Assembly: GCF_000149955.1 (NCBI RefSeq)
Contig: NC_030989.1
Span: 265,079 to 329,078 of the forward strand
Reading direction: 5' to 3'
Length of the DNA: 64,000 nucleotides
Source: Fusarium oxysporum f. sp. lycopersici 4287
Taxonomy: Eukaryota; Ascomycota; Sordariomycetes; Hypocreales; Nectriaceae
The translations under genes were made by a program, and so were the position numbers. Numbering within the stretch: the first letter of the stretch is position 1; each line of letters begins with the position of its first letter. The notes below the pieces were generated by a model that was not told the origin of the DNA, searched no databases, and worked only from the letters and a program-made list of their open reading frames with translations. Of the stretch, positions 20,776 through 32,864 are shown piece after piece.

Positions 20776-22532
20776 ACTGTTCACCATTTTAACAAATCAA
20801 CCCCCATGGTTTTATGTTCTCAATCTTGGTAGTTGTAAGGTCCTCATTTCTACATTTATTAAACGTGTACACATTGTCAGTATTTCAAAATCAAGTGTCA
20901 TATGTAAAAGGGGGCAGCATAGAGTACTTGAATATTAATGCTTTGAGAATGTCTATGATAGATTGACTCGAAGGCAAATATTTGTCTGCCAGACTCAGGT
21001 TGGTGGATAAACTGCAGGGTATATCTGTAAGTACAGTTTCGCTTAGAATACTCCGAACCGTAACCTAGTTATATTAATTCGGGGCCTTTTTGAACTTTAA
21101 TTAACGTCCTTGAACTTTGAGCACTTTATTCGAGTCAGTCTCAACTTTGTGGATAAATTTTGTTCTGCTGTCCCATTCAACATTGGATAGTGGCACAGTG
21201 TCATGCGTTATTTGCGCCGGGCGCTAACACGGCTCGGCAGAAGATCATCGACTGTTGAGCAACAAAACCTTGAATACGAACAGCAACACGTACCCAAAAA
21301 GTCAGTTCTTCTCGGTCACAGGCGCTCAATTGACTTTTTGGCGATGTAGAAGCCTAACAAGTCTTGACTAACAAAGAGTTAAAAAGTGAGGCTATAGCGA
21401 AAACAGTAATAAAGCGGTCAGCATGTGGCGCGATCAGCAAAACTCACTGAAGCCATGAATCGGTCGCAATAAAAAAAAAGAAAAAGAAAAGAAAAAAAAA
21501 AAAAAAAAGAGGGAGGCTGGGCCCTTGAAACCGATCTCATTAACCTTATTGTTATCGTTGAACGGAGCATCACTCGTATCACCTTGCACCGAACGGCTCC
21601 TCACATCCGATTGTGCCACAAAGAGTACGTGAAGCCGAGGCGTCCGAGGAAGCGCTAGAAACAGCGGTATTGGTTCGAGAAGTTCTGTCGAGATCTCAGC
21701 CACCTCGGGAAGGTTATCTCCAAAAGTGTCGTCTGACTCACTAACCGCGTGGCGAGGCGTTCTTTTTTAGTCTTGTCAGACTCGCGTGTGGCTTGCATGT
21801 GGAGGAATGTAAATGGCTTGCTTATCAACGATAAGTGAGATGATCAATGGATTGAATTGCGTAGTTTGTACTCTTTGCTCAAGTCTATGCAGATCGGAAG
21901 CGTCTTGTGTCTAACCGAGACAAAGATCCCTATCGTTGAACCAATTGTTTCAATTATAGAGATAAGGCACCCACGTAAGATTACAAGGATATTTTGTAAC
22001 CCCAACGCCCCGTCCTTTTGTAGCGTGAGAAATAGCGATGACGATTAGAAAAGCTAGCACTTTCTCGAGTAACAAGCTACAGTGGATAAGGAAAATGAGG
22101 GGTAGAACTGCCGTTAAGCCTGAACGAAATCAAGATCGGCGCCTCCAAAAAAGCCCAAAAGATCCCTGCGCTTTTGGAGAAAGCACAGCAGCTCGCCAGG
22201 TTAGGAAGGTCTGTGTACTAGAAGACGTGAGGGGGGGCGGAACTTTTGCTCTCCACACTTGTACCGAGTGAGGCAGTTCCCGATACAACATGGATGCTTC
22301 GTTATGTACGATGCCGTTCTTACCGGTCAATCTGTACATACATTATGGGCTATGCAACAATAATCCTTGACATGGTGCAAGTGCCGTGTTTCCGTGCTGT
22401 GACATCAGATTACCCATGACGCAGAATCAATTTGGTGATCAATGCTATGTCTGTCAGACCCTTATAGAGCTATAAGAACCTCCCCGCCATGACCAATTGA
22501 TCGTCTCTGCACGACCAAACTGTCTCTCAAAA
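20776..22532. other. 1.75-kb spacer with a poly-A tract
   Basis: There is no supported gene. A purine tract, mostly A with scattered G, lies at about 21469-21513; its open reading on the opposite strand is only poly-Phe and Ser. The last 70 bp before 22533 look like the carboxypeptidase leader. Confidence 0.4.
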
Positions 22533-24400
22533 ATGCGGTTCAGTCTGATCAGCACTCTTCTGGCCTTTGGGACACTGTCCCAGGCTGCCTTCAACAAAGG
22601 TGCCATCAACGCCTTCAATCGTGTGCATCCACGCCGATACGATGAGAGGCGCGCTGCTGCACCGGCCCCAGAGCAGCCCGCCTTTGAGAAGCGATCCAAG
22701 AGCAAGTTCCTGAACAAGCATTCTGAAAAGTTTGTTGTCAACGGATCTGCTATTCCTGAGGTCAAATTTGACGTTGGAGAGTCTTATGCTGGACTGCTCC
22801 CGATTTCTCAGGATCCTGATGAGGAGCGCAAGTTGTACTTTTGGTTCTTTCCTAGCACCAACCCCAAGGCTAAGAAGGAAGAGGTTGTCATTTGGTGAGC
22901 ACAGTTCCGATTGAAGTGAAGGATGCGTGCTGATCTTTTAGGTTGAATGGTGGCCCTGGCTGCAGTTCGCTCAGTGGTCTCCTCACTGAGAATGGTCCTT
23001 TCCTCTGGCAAGAAGGAACTCTCGCTCCCGTGCCCAACACCTACAGCTGGACCAACCTGTAAGTTCCACGATTAACTTTAATCATGGCTCAACTAACAGT
23101 ACTAGCACCAACGTTATCTGGATCGAACAGCCCGTAGGTGTAGGCTACAGCCAAGGCAAGCCCAACATCACCAACGAAGTAGAGCTCGGCAAGCAATTCA
23201 TCGGCTTCTGGAAGAACTTCATCGACACCTTTGAGCTCAAGGGCGCCACCACCTACATCACTGGAGAGTCCTATGCAGGCTACTACGTCCCTTATATTGC
23301 CGATGCTTTCATCACGGCCAACGATGACGATTACTACAAGCTCGGCGGCGTAGCCATCAATGATCCCATTATCGGTGATGGCACTCTTCAGCAGCAGGCT
23401 GTCATCTTCCCCTATATCGAGTACTGGTCGAACTTGTTCTATCTTAACCAGACATACACGAATGCTCTGCGATGGACGCATCAGCACTGCGGGTATGAGA
23501 AGTATCTCAAGAAGTATGGAACTTTCCCTCCTCCCGAGGAGAAATTCCCTGTTCTTCCTGATCCGTATGCCGATACGAATCCCAAGAGCAACTATACTTG
23601 CGATATCTTTGACTGGGCTTACTCCGCTGCTCTTGATTCGAACCCTTGCTTCAACATTTATCACATCACTGATACCTGCCCCCATGTCTACAGCCAGCTC
23701 GGCATTGTCAATCAGGTAAGCTTCTTTCCTCCATCTCCGCAGATAACCTTGCTGATTGATTCAGGGTGATTATTCTCCTCCTGGCGCCAAGGTCTACTTC
23801 AACCGCACAGACGTCAAGAAGGCTCTCAACGCACCCATCGACCAGACCTGGTATCAATGCACTCCCAACAAGGTCTTTGGCTTCGGCGACCCCAACTCCA
23901 ACCGCAGCGACACTTCCCTCGCCCCCGCTCAAAACGACGTTCTGAAGCGCGTCATCGAGCACACTAACAACACCATCATCGGAGTTGGTCGTCTCGACTT
24001 CCTCCTTCCCCCTAACGGAACCCTCTTCGCCATCCAGAACGCTACCTGGAACGGCAAGAAGGGTTTCCAGAAGTATCCCCAAGACAAGGAGTTCTACGTC
24101 CCCTTCCACATCGACTACAATGGCGGACGCCTCAGTGAGGAGGGTATTGTTGGACAGTGGGGTGAGGAGCGTGGTTTGACGTGGTATGAGGTTCAGCTTG
24201 CGGGCCATGAACTTCCAGGATATACTGCTGGTGCGGGTTACCGCGTTGTTGAGAAGTTGCTGGGAAGGATCAAGAATCTGGGAACGATTGAGAACTTTAC
24301 TACGCAGAAGGGTAACTTTCAGGGTAACCCTCATGAGCGCGACTTTAGCGTCGTGAACCCTCTAGGTCTTCCTTGGGGCCATGGATTTACCTACGCTTAA
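22533..24400 (+). CDS. Secreted serine carboxypeptidase, family S10
   Basis: Removes C-terminal residues from peptides at acidic pH, in the vacuole or outside the cell. Four exons (22533-22894, 22942-23058, 23106-23715, 23765-24400) give 574 residues. A signal peptide ([20 protein letters not shown]) comes first, followed by a basic propeptide. The oxyanion motif [11 protein letters not shown] is formed across intron 1. The catalytic Ser is in [15 protein letters not shown], the Asp probably in [12 protein letters not shown], and the His in [17 protein letters not shown]. Several N-glycosylation sequons are present. Intron 2 has two possible acceptors seven nt apart; CTAG gives the family's NLTNVIW and is preferred. 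Confidence 0.92.
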
Positions 24401-25923
24401 GCGTTTATCTGCGGATAATTCTTAACTTAGTAGCAAAGAACCAAATTATTTATTGAGCAAAACCTTTCATTATGCAAATGAATCGAAGCCTATCCGTAGG
24501 AGAAACTAGGCTTCAAGTGTAGTTGTCGCGCGGTAGAGTTTGAACGCTAGTTACAAAAGTCAGGGAATTCCCATAACACATGACAAACTCAAATTCGTGC
24601 AACTATTCTCTTCGCGCACTTTTACACCTCAATTCGACATGACCAGTCCGTCACTCGTTAGGGTCCTTGACTGAGCCTCAAACCTGCAGTCCAAGGGTCA
24701 AATCAATCATTAAAATGCTTCCGACGCCGCTGCAGGGCACCTACCAGCAGTACAATGCACAGTTCTACTAAGTGTCAGAAGTGTTTTTCATCCCCGATTC
24801 CTACCGGCGTGCCATTATACGGTTGGATTCAATGCCTGACAAATCATTTCAGCGGTGACAACGTCTACAACGATTGCGAAATGTTCTCGGCGTACCAAGT
24901 TATGTCCGGCCTGAAAAAGCTTAGGACGATGAGAAGACCTACGAAGTTGAATCGCAATGGGCTATCGATGATGCTATGGTATCCTATGCTGTTATACTGG
25001 ACGTTCTCTCCAGGAAATCTTTCCACCAGTATTACATTTTGCTAAAATACTATCTTATATAAGTCTAGAATCTCACTAATATATAATCTTACATTAGTAT
25101 AATCTTGGTTCAAGGTAGCTGGTATCTAAATTTTAGAGGTCTAAAACTCATAGTATTAAAAGTCCATATTATATATAATCAGAACTCTGCTAACTTCCTT
25201 ACAACCACAGCGGCTGCATCGAGTATAACTTGGAGTTTTCTTTAAGTAAATTCACGCCCATCACTGCAAGACTATAATAAGCCGCCTTATAAGTCTTGCG
25301 GTTAAACTTAAAACTTTCCGGTAAGCTTCGGCTTATACCATAAGCCACCGCCCGTATATGTATATATGTATTCAGTATTAGACAGAACAAAGGTCACCAA
25401 CCAGTAAAAAGACCTCGTTATACTATATTAAATTTACTCTTAAGAGATATAATACTTCGCCTTAATTCTCAACACGCCTAAAACTATCTACCAATGAAAA
25501 AAAAACCCTGTCCAAACTAATTATCTATAGTTGGGAGCCAATTTGTTACGGATTTATCACAACAGGTTGCCTATTAAGCCTTGCAATGCGGAGTAAAATT
25601 AACAAAAAACACCAACAAGGCAGAATCCGGACCTACATAGGTGAGCATATATTAGGACTACAATTATCAGGTGCTGGTTTAGTAAAGAGGCCCAACCTCA
25701 CAGCAGAAGCTGGAAGTCAGCCCCCACGACATCAGCATGGCAACGTGGACCAATTAGATAGGAGGTCAACCACCAGAGAAATGCACGCATGTGCTTACAT
25801 ATGAGGTGAAAGAAATTAACATGCAGAGTCAAAAACTCTTCCCCGCCTGTTGATAATAGAGCAACCCATCTTAGTCGCAGAGCTTTACACTCACAATAAA
25901 AAAGACTCGCAAAATTTGTTACA
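24401..25923. other. Spacer with an AT-rich, RIP-like island
   Basis: From about 25030 to 25530 the DNA is rich in A and T with many TATA, TTAA and ATAT steps and no coding signal, resembling a decayed repeat. A 96-codon open frame at 24755-25045 has no recognisable domain and is not called. The deaminase promoter must lie in the last few hundred bases. Confidence 0.4.
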
Positions 25924-27387
25924 ATGAATAACAAAGGTGAACTGATTCATATTAGTGGGGACACCTTCGATCGCTTTGTACTACACTCTGCATTGTTACG
26001 TCTGATCGACCCTGTCCGAGGCAAACCGACTCGGAGTACACTCGACGAGAACCCAGACGGCAGCTTTTTGGGTGCATGGCAGCTCCAGCAAAGGTTTCTA
26101 GACTCATTTGCTCTTATTTGCTCAACGTCTAGCTCAGGAGCGGAAACAGCTACGGCTGTGTGCCTGGAAACCTATGACCAAGTTGGAAATGTCCTCCGTT
26201 TGGCGCGCAACCATGGCTTGGCACCGGAGCATCTAGCTGGACTAAAAAGAGTGTTGCAAGTACTGCAAGAGGCTTCTAGAAAGGGTATGCGATCTTGTGA
26301 AAATTGAATGACCTTGACTAACATGGCGAGCGATACAGAAAAGCCATCAACGCAAGCCGAGACCGAGATTCTACAACTGGTTGCTGAGCTTGACAAAGGC
26401 CGAATTTTGTCAATTGCAGAGAGGATTAAGAAGCGAGGCATTCTCCGGTTTCTACAAAAAGCACAGTCTGAAGTTCATGACAGTCAACTCCAGTCAGAAA
26501 AATTCAGGATCTGGCTTGAGAACTGCCCTTTCACAGCCTCTCCCTCCCTTATCCAGAATTGGACTGGTGCGACTACCGTCAAGCTCATCCATTGGGCGTC
26601 GGAAGCTCGATGGCACTACGCTGAGCAACTACGAACTTTACTAAAACTTGTTGAATCACAAAGTCAGGCCTGGTTGGATAATCTACACAAAGTAGCTCGC
26701 TATCATTCTGCGATCAAGTCCATGGTCAAGTTTGCTGTGAAGGAGCCCGGCATCTTTGTCAAGATCGTCATCCGACCGATCAATGCTCCTAATCCACGTC
26801 GATTCAAATTCCCTAACGACGAAGCTCCACTGCTTGCAGTCGTTCGCGCGCTTGTGGGAAAAGATACAAACATGACAATGGAGAAGCTTGAAAAACATTT
26901 GGGTACCCAGGATGTTGAAGCGAGGCTGCGTAAAGCCTGTCACCTGGAGCTGACGCTTCATGCCGAGATGCAAATCGTTGTTTTTTACGAAGGCAACCCT
27001 GGGTTAGCTCCCCACCTGAGGCTCATTGGAACGAGCAAAAAAGCTTGCTTTCTTTGCGACAAATATCTACGTCATCATCCACTCAGACTGCAAGCTTCCG
27101 CTTGTCACCAAAAGATTTATCCATCGTGGATGCCACCTCCGTACTATAAAGTCCCAGGAAAGTCAACGAAACTACCCTTCATAAAGCTAAGTGGCGATAT
27201 CGAGAAATTGACGAGGCAGGAGCTGAAGGCAGCACTAACTGCTCCTCTCCGACCACCAAACTATGATTCGACTGCTGGGCCTTCTTTGACCCTGACAGCG
27301 ACTGTGCCTACGGAACTGAGGTCACTACGAGAGACTCGAGCAGAGCCCACAGTTGGAGATGATCGTTTCTCAGAGGATTCGGATTGA
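25924..27387 (+). CDS. OTT_1508-like nucleic-acid deaminase
   Basis: Member of the cytidine-deaminase superfamily branch named OTT_1508, expanded in fungi and predicted to act on nucleic acids. Two exons (25924-26284 and 26339-27387) join over a 54-nt intron with a CTAAC branch site to give 469 residues. The zinc and catalytic motifs are H328-A-E330 within LTLHAEMQIVVFYEGNPG and C357-x2-C360 within IGTSKKACFLCDKYLRHHP, the HAE...CxxC arrangement of the superfamily. The N-terminal 300 residues are mostly helical and show no domain I recognise. The C-terminal 60 residues are polar. It ends 412 bp before a dynamin-like GTPase on the same strand. Substrate is unknown; defence or RNA/DNA modification is inference. 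Confidence 0.82.
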
Positions 27388-27799
27388 AACGCCGAGGTGC
27401 GGTCTGGGCGCGGGATGTCCAATAAGGTGCATCAGCAATCATCCAAAACTGTCCACATACATGCATGGTGCACTATCCCACACCACCAAGGTGAGCTGGA
27501 CCGTTATTCGGCGAATTGGATGGCGGACACCAGCTCGACGGGCCAACAGTTTGTTCAAGACCAATTATTTTGCGAGACCTACAATTAGTGTACATAATGG
27601 ACCAGGGGAATGAAAATGTCTTGATGCCTAATCACGCAGGAGGCCGACCGTCCACCTCATCATCGCGATGTATACCGGATTCAGTATTGGAGATCGGAGC
27701 TCAGCGAGTTCCAATTGTAGGTGCAAAATATAAAACCACCATTACTGCTGCCGATCCTGGCAGAAATCTCTCAACTTTCACTCATTATCTACAAAAGTA
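27388..27799. promoter_or_regulatory. Spacer between deaminase and dynamin-like GTPase
   Basis: This 412-bp interval has no supported gene. It must hold the 3' end of the deaminase transcript and probably a separate promoter for the GTPase, because fungal genes are normally not polycistronic. No known motif stands out. Confidence 0.3.
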
Positions 27800-30229
27800 A
27801 TGGAGACAAACATTGCCGTGGGAGATCACCGCGATCTCCTGGATATCATCGACAAGCTCCGTTTGCAGGGAGTCAGTCATTATGTTGCCCTACCCGAAAT
27901 TATTGTCTGCGGAGATCAGTCTGCGGGGAAGAGCTCTGTCCTCGAGGCCGTCTCCGGTAAGCAGTTCCCCATCAAGGACGGCCTCTGTACGCGTTTCGCC
28001 ACGGAGTTGGTTCTTCGTCGGGACCGCAATATTAGTATCAAAGTATCCATCACCCCTGGCGAGAGCCGGTTTGGTGAAGACAAAGAACGCCTTGAGAATT
28101 GGATACCAACGGCCAGCATTGATGAAGAGTTTCTGGGCGCCGTGACTAAGGAGGCAGAGGCTATGATGGCTATCCCAACCGGCACAGGGGAGTTCTACGA
28201 AGATACACTCCGTGTCGAGCTCACTGGGCCAGAACAGCCACACCTAACAATGGTGGACCTTCCTGGACTCTTCAGAGGAAAGAACAAGAGTCAATCTGAC
28301 GCCGATATCAGCATTGTCCACGATATGGTGGAGAGGTATATGGCGCGACCACGGAGTATCATACTCACTGTCGTGTCAGCCAAGTACGAGTATGTCCTGC
28401 AAGAAGTTACTCTGATGGCCAAGAAAGCCGATCCAGAAGGCTTGAGGACCATGGGCCTTATCACAAAGCCTGACACGTTGGATGTTGGCTCTCCATCTGA
28501 ACACTACTTTGTCCGCCTAGCCCAAAATATCGCAGAAGAGCTCCACCTTGGTTGGCATGTTTTGAAAAACCGCAGTTACGACGAGCGTGATTTCACATTG
28601 GCACAGAGGAACGATAAAGAGAAAGAGTTCCTTTCCCAAGGAGTATGGAGTTCCATTGAGTCTTCACATCGCGGAGTAGAGTCCTTAACGGTCAGATTGA
28701 GCAACGTCTTGAGAGATCAAATTCTTGTTCAGCTTCCGAGTCTTATACAGGATGTTGAAGATGGTATCCTCAACTGCGTTGAGAAGCTCGACCGTCTAGG
28801 TCCGGTACGAGGCACCTCACAGCAGCAACGAAGCTACCTCTTGCGTGTGAGTGAGAATTACACACTCTTGATGAGGCAGGCAGTCGATGGCACTTACACT
28901 GATCGCTTCTTCGGCAACCGGAACGAACGTGCTAGTTTTGGCAATAGACTGAGAGCTGTGGTACGGTTGAGACTTGACGAATTCGCAGAGGAAATGCGAG
29001 TTGACGGCCAGAGTCAACACATCGTTGATTCAGCGAGTGAAGATGAAGACCATCCCAGCTCCCGCGTCCTCGCGCCAAGCATCTCTCGGTCTGAATTTAT
29101 CAACAAAGTTGCTCGACGTCTCAAATACAACAGAGGCCGCGAGCTCCCAGGTCTCTTCAATCCTCTCATAGTCAATGATCTTTTCATCGAGCAATGCACG
29201 CCTTGGAAAAGGATTGCCAAGAGCCTTGCTGATGACATGCTCGATGCAGTGCACCTTACGACTGAAAAGGTAGTCGAGCAAAGTGCCGCAACGGAAGTCT
29301 CCGAAGGGGTCTTGAAACTCATTCGCAAAGAAGTGGAGGGTCTAAGAACCAAAATGAGCCGTCGGATTGACGCACTGCTTGTATCAGCTACGCAGAATCC
29401 TATTACGAATAACCCGGAGCTTGTCCAGCACGTCCAGCAGACTCAGGAAGACCGACACAAACGCACGGTTAAGTCACTGATTACTAAGATGTTTGGAACG
29501 AACCGTTTCGACGGCTCCGACAAAAAAATCAGTATAAATCCGGTTGAACTCTTAGCGCTAGCTGGAGAGGGATTCGAGCCAAACATGGAGCGGTTCGGAA
29601 GCGCATTGGCAGTAGATTACATGAAAGCATTTTACAAGGTAAGATATATCCCCGAGCTAAGATTGACTGATTCAATCGCACTGACAGGTTTGATTTACTC
29701 GTAGGTTGCAGTCAACAGATTCATCGATGATGTGAGCGTCCTAGCGATAGAAGATTGTCTCATCAGCAAGCTTCCTTCGCTTTTCACATCAAGCAGCGTC
29801 GCGGAGATGAGTGATGAAGAGTTATACCTCCTTGCAGGCGAAACTGACGAATCATCCATCCAGAGAAAACGCCTAGAGCTGAAACAGGGAATCCTAGAGA
29901 AAGGGCTACAGGATCTCAAGAGCCTCTACAAACGCAGCACGGTCGTCGGCCACAGAGGGTACCACGGCTTATCGTCCGAAGATTCTGAGAAGATGTCGGC
30001 CATAACACAGAGCAAATCTGAAAAGGGATCATCCATTACAGATAGTCCAAGGGCAGCCTCTGAAGTATTCGGCGAGGCAGTCCCTATCAATGAGGAGCAA
30101 CACCCTGCATTTCAAGCAGATCACATTAAATGGCCAGATCAAGATGGAATGAAGGACTTCTGGCCACCTCCTGCGATGAGGAAGGCCGTGAAGGACGTCA
30201 TGGGTGAAGATAGTCGATGGGGCGGCTGA
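27800..30229 (+). CDS. Dynamin-like GTPase (Mx/Vps1-related, fungal)
   Basis: Large GTPase that assembles into oligomers; relatives remodel membranes or, for Mx proteins, restrict viruses. Two exons (27800-29638, 29705-30229) give 787 residues. The GTPase domain has the P-loop GDQSAGKSSVLEAVSG (about residues 38-53), switch threonine region LCTRFATELVLRR, G3 TMVDLPGLFRG and G4 LITKPDTLD. The middle and stalk region follows, to about residue 610. The C-terminal part, LAIEDCLISKLPSLF, resembles a GED-like segment, with a polar tail rich in Ser and Glu. No pleckstrin-homology domain or transmembrane helix was seen, which favours the soluble Mx-like fungal class over classical dynamin. It follows the deaminase in the same orientation. 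Confidence 0.88.
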
Positions 30230-30709
30230 AATCTATCTCACATAGACTAAGAAGGCGATCCAGCTATCTAAAGAACCCTGTCAATATACCTAGGATAGCC
30301 GCTTTCAACTGCCAGACTTCATGATACCACCTGCACCCGAAAAGGTGTTCACTATCCACCTGTACAGTAGCCAATCCGATACTTCATTTCTCGACTCCTC
30401 TCGGGGATAAGTATTTCATATCGCGGCTCCTTACAAGTTAGGCAAGTCAACTATCTGTGGTGATATCAACACTTCCATTGTCCAATGCGGTTCCAACTAC
30501 TTGCGTTCCAATAAAAAGCTTTCCAACGGAATTTCTTGATGCACGTATACACTTTCGTGATGCGTCTGAGCTGCCAGATCTTGAGTAGGGTCAAAATGAC
30601 GGTAGCGTACAGCTGTCATACATGTTTAGTCAAGTCATCTAAAAGTAGGATAGAGAAAGGAGATCAATCTTTGAAGTATCTAGCTGTAATTCCGCCGTGA
30701 AAACTAGTC
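30230..30709. other. Intergenic 3'-to-3' spacer
   Basis: The GTPase and the MFS transporter converge here. No gene, repeat or structured RNA was recognised in this 480-bp interval. Confidence 0.4.
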
Positions 30710-32569
30710 TTAGTGTCGAGCTGCTCCCTTCAACTCCCGTACAGACTGATACATCTGCCATGTGTTTTCGCGAACACGTCGACCCCAGATAGCGCAAGGG
30801 ATGAACAACAGACAAACAAGAGTAGCAACGCATCCGCTGATGATAAAGAGTTTTGAGATGCCGATGGATGATATCCAGCCAACAACACCAAAGGGAACTC
30901 CAATGGATGGGATGTTGCGGATGAACGTAACAGAGATGAAGGCCTCTGCTGTGAGCTAGTACTTGTCAGTGGGTGTCTTGAAGGTTTGGTTCGGTCGACG
31001 TACGGTTTGGTAGATGTCGATGACAATGGTGCATGATATATCAATCATGGATGCCATGCCAAAGCCAAACATGGCACCGCCAATACTGGGATAGATCCAG
31101 TGCCAGCCCTGACAAGATTAGCCAGCTAAACACTAAAGCAGTAAGCTTTAGACTCACATTATCAGCTGATACCCCGAAGAAAACGAGTCCCCCACCCATA
31201 AGAAGCGCCGGCAACAAAAGAATAAACAACCTCATCTCCGGCTCAAAAATCCCCTTGTTTCTCTTGGCCAACTTGACAACAACCCAATCACCAAGCACAC
31301 CACCGTAAACACTTCCCAGGAAGTTTCCCACAAACGGACCGAGCGACATGAGGCCCACGCCCGCTGTGTTAAAGTTATATGGCGGTGCGGAAAAGATCAT
31401 GGATATAGATGATGTGAGAAGGATGAGAAAAGCGACGCAGCTAGCTACCTGAAGGGCTGAGAAGAGGACGTGGGGAAAGAGGAACATCTTGAGGGGGACG
31501 AGGTAATTACGCCAAAGGGGTTCGTCTGTGCGTGTTATGAAGCGCATTCGTTGTTTGTATGTAAGTCGGGGTGGGTGAGTCTCTGAGTTGAGGTCCGAGT
31601 CTTGGATGTCGGCTTGTGTTGGGTCATCCTTCGGGTTCTTGAGTGAAGGTGTGCCTTGACTTGAGGTATTACGTGTTTCTCCAATTGTGACGGGGATGAA
31701 CTTTGTCTCTTCAAAGAAGAAGATGAAGAGGAGGAAGAGGACGGTTAGGACGATGCCGGTGGTGTAGTATGTCCATCGCCAGTCTTGAGCTGCTGCTTGG
31801 ACACCCACGATGCAGGGACAGACGAATTGACCGACCATGACAGCCATGATATAAAACCCATTTGCTGTACCTCGCTGATGAACAAAGAACAAATCTGCAA
31901 TCTGAATCCTGTCAGTACCCGTCTACCACCCATCATTGCATCCTGTCCACTTGCCGTGATCTCCGAAATGGTCTCATTGATACTCGCAGCAAGACCCGAG
32001 AGGAAATTCGTGACATACATCTCCCCCACCGTCTCCATCCTGCCACTCCACCACGAGACAGCAGCCATAAGACCAGTGGAGAGGATATAGCATGGACGGG
32101 AACCATATTTTCGAGCGAGTGGGATGAAGAGGAAACTTCCGAGGGCGAGACCGGCTGAGTTGAAGGCGACGCCGTAGTTCAGTTGGTCGTAGGTTACGTG
32201 CATGTCGATGATCATTTGTTGCCATAGGACCATTTGCATGACGATGCTGAAGTTGTTAATGTTGGATGAGGATGGGGTAGGGAGGGATGAGGACGTACGC
32301 TGAGAAGAATGCCACTGTTACGGCGAGAACGAGGGTGAAGTTCCATGCTTTTCGCCGTTTGCTCCAGTTCTGGGGATGGTTAGATGAGACGCTAAGGGGG
32401 AAGAGCGTAACTGACCAGAGGATCGTTGGGATCCTGTGAGGGTGTTGGAACTAGAATAATCTCAGAGCGACCTGTACAATAAGTCAGTACCTACGTATTG
32501 TGGTTGATGGCGATGCAACTGACTCAGGAGACGAGAAGTCCCAGGGGGGAAGCTCAACTCGCTATCCAT
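30710..32569 (-). CDS. MFS transporter (DHA1-like drug/metabolite type)
   Basis: Proton-linked membrane transporter for small organic molecules. Seven exons (32569-32524, 32471-32416, 32369-32299, 32246-31955, 31901-31158, 31108-31004, 30955-30710) sum to 519 residues with every junction in frame. The conserved SEIILVPTPSQDPNDPLNWS lead-in precedes helix 1. LGSFLFIPLARKYGSRP is the family's motif A loop, and SEIT/IADLFFVHQRGTANGFY spans an intron. The second half opens with RNYLVPLKMFLFPHVLFSALQV. The fourth intron uses a GC donor (ACG/GCAAGT) rather than GT. It lies beside a Zn2Cys6 regulator and an amidohydrolase on the same strand, so transport of that enzyme's substrate or product is possible. 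Confidence 0.88.
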
Positions 32570-32864
32570 CTTTGTCAATAATTCGAAGAAAATAACAAAG
32601 GCGAAGGAATAGTGAGATGCTCGTCAGGTCAAGAACCTGTTGTCCTCTCAGCCAAGTCCTCGAGGATACCCCAGATTTATAACAATCCCCCTTATCACCC
32701 GAAACCGGCTTCACCCCAATCCTGGAGAAATCTTTCACCAACCCATCGGTATTTTGCGGGGTATACCGATGGGCCTAGCATCCAAGCAGTAGGTCCACCC
32801 ACTCATACAGATAACACTTGTAACACCTCATTGGCTGCGTGTCGACCATCCTAAAACAGCCTAG

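Noticed and set aside
21434..21703. Minus-strand open frame with long Phe/Ser run
   Set aside because: The run is simply the translation of the poly-A tract; no other protein character.
24755..25045. 96-codon open frame on the plus strand
   Set aside because: No domain, no intron structure, borders an AT-rich decayed region; likely random.
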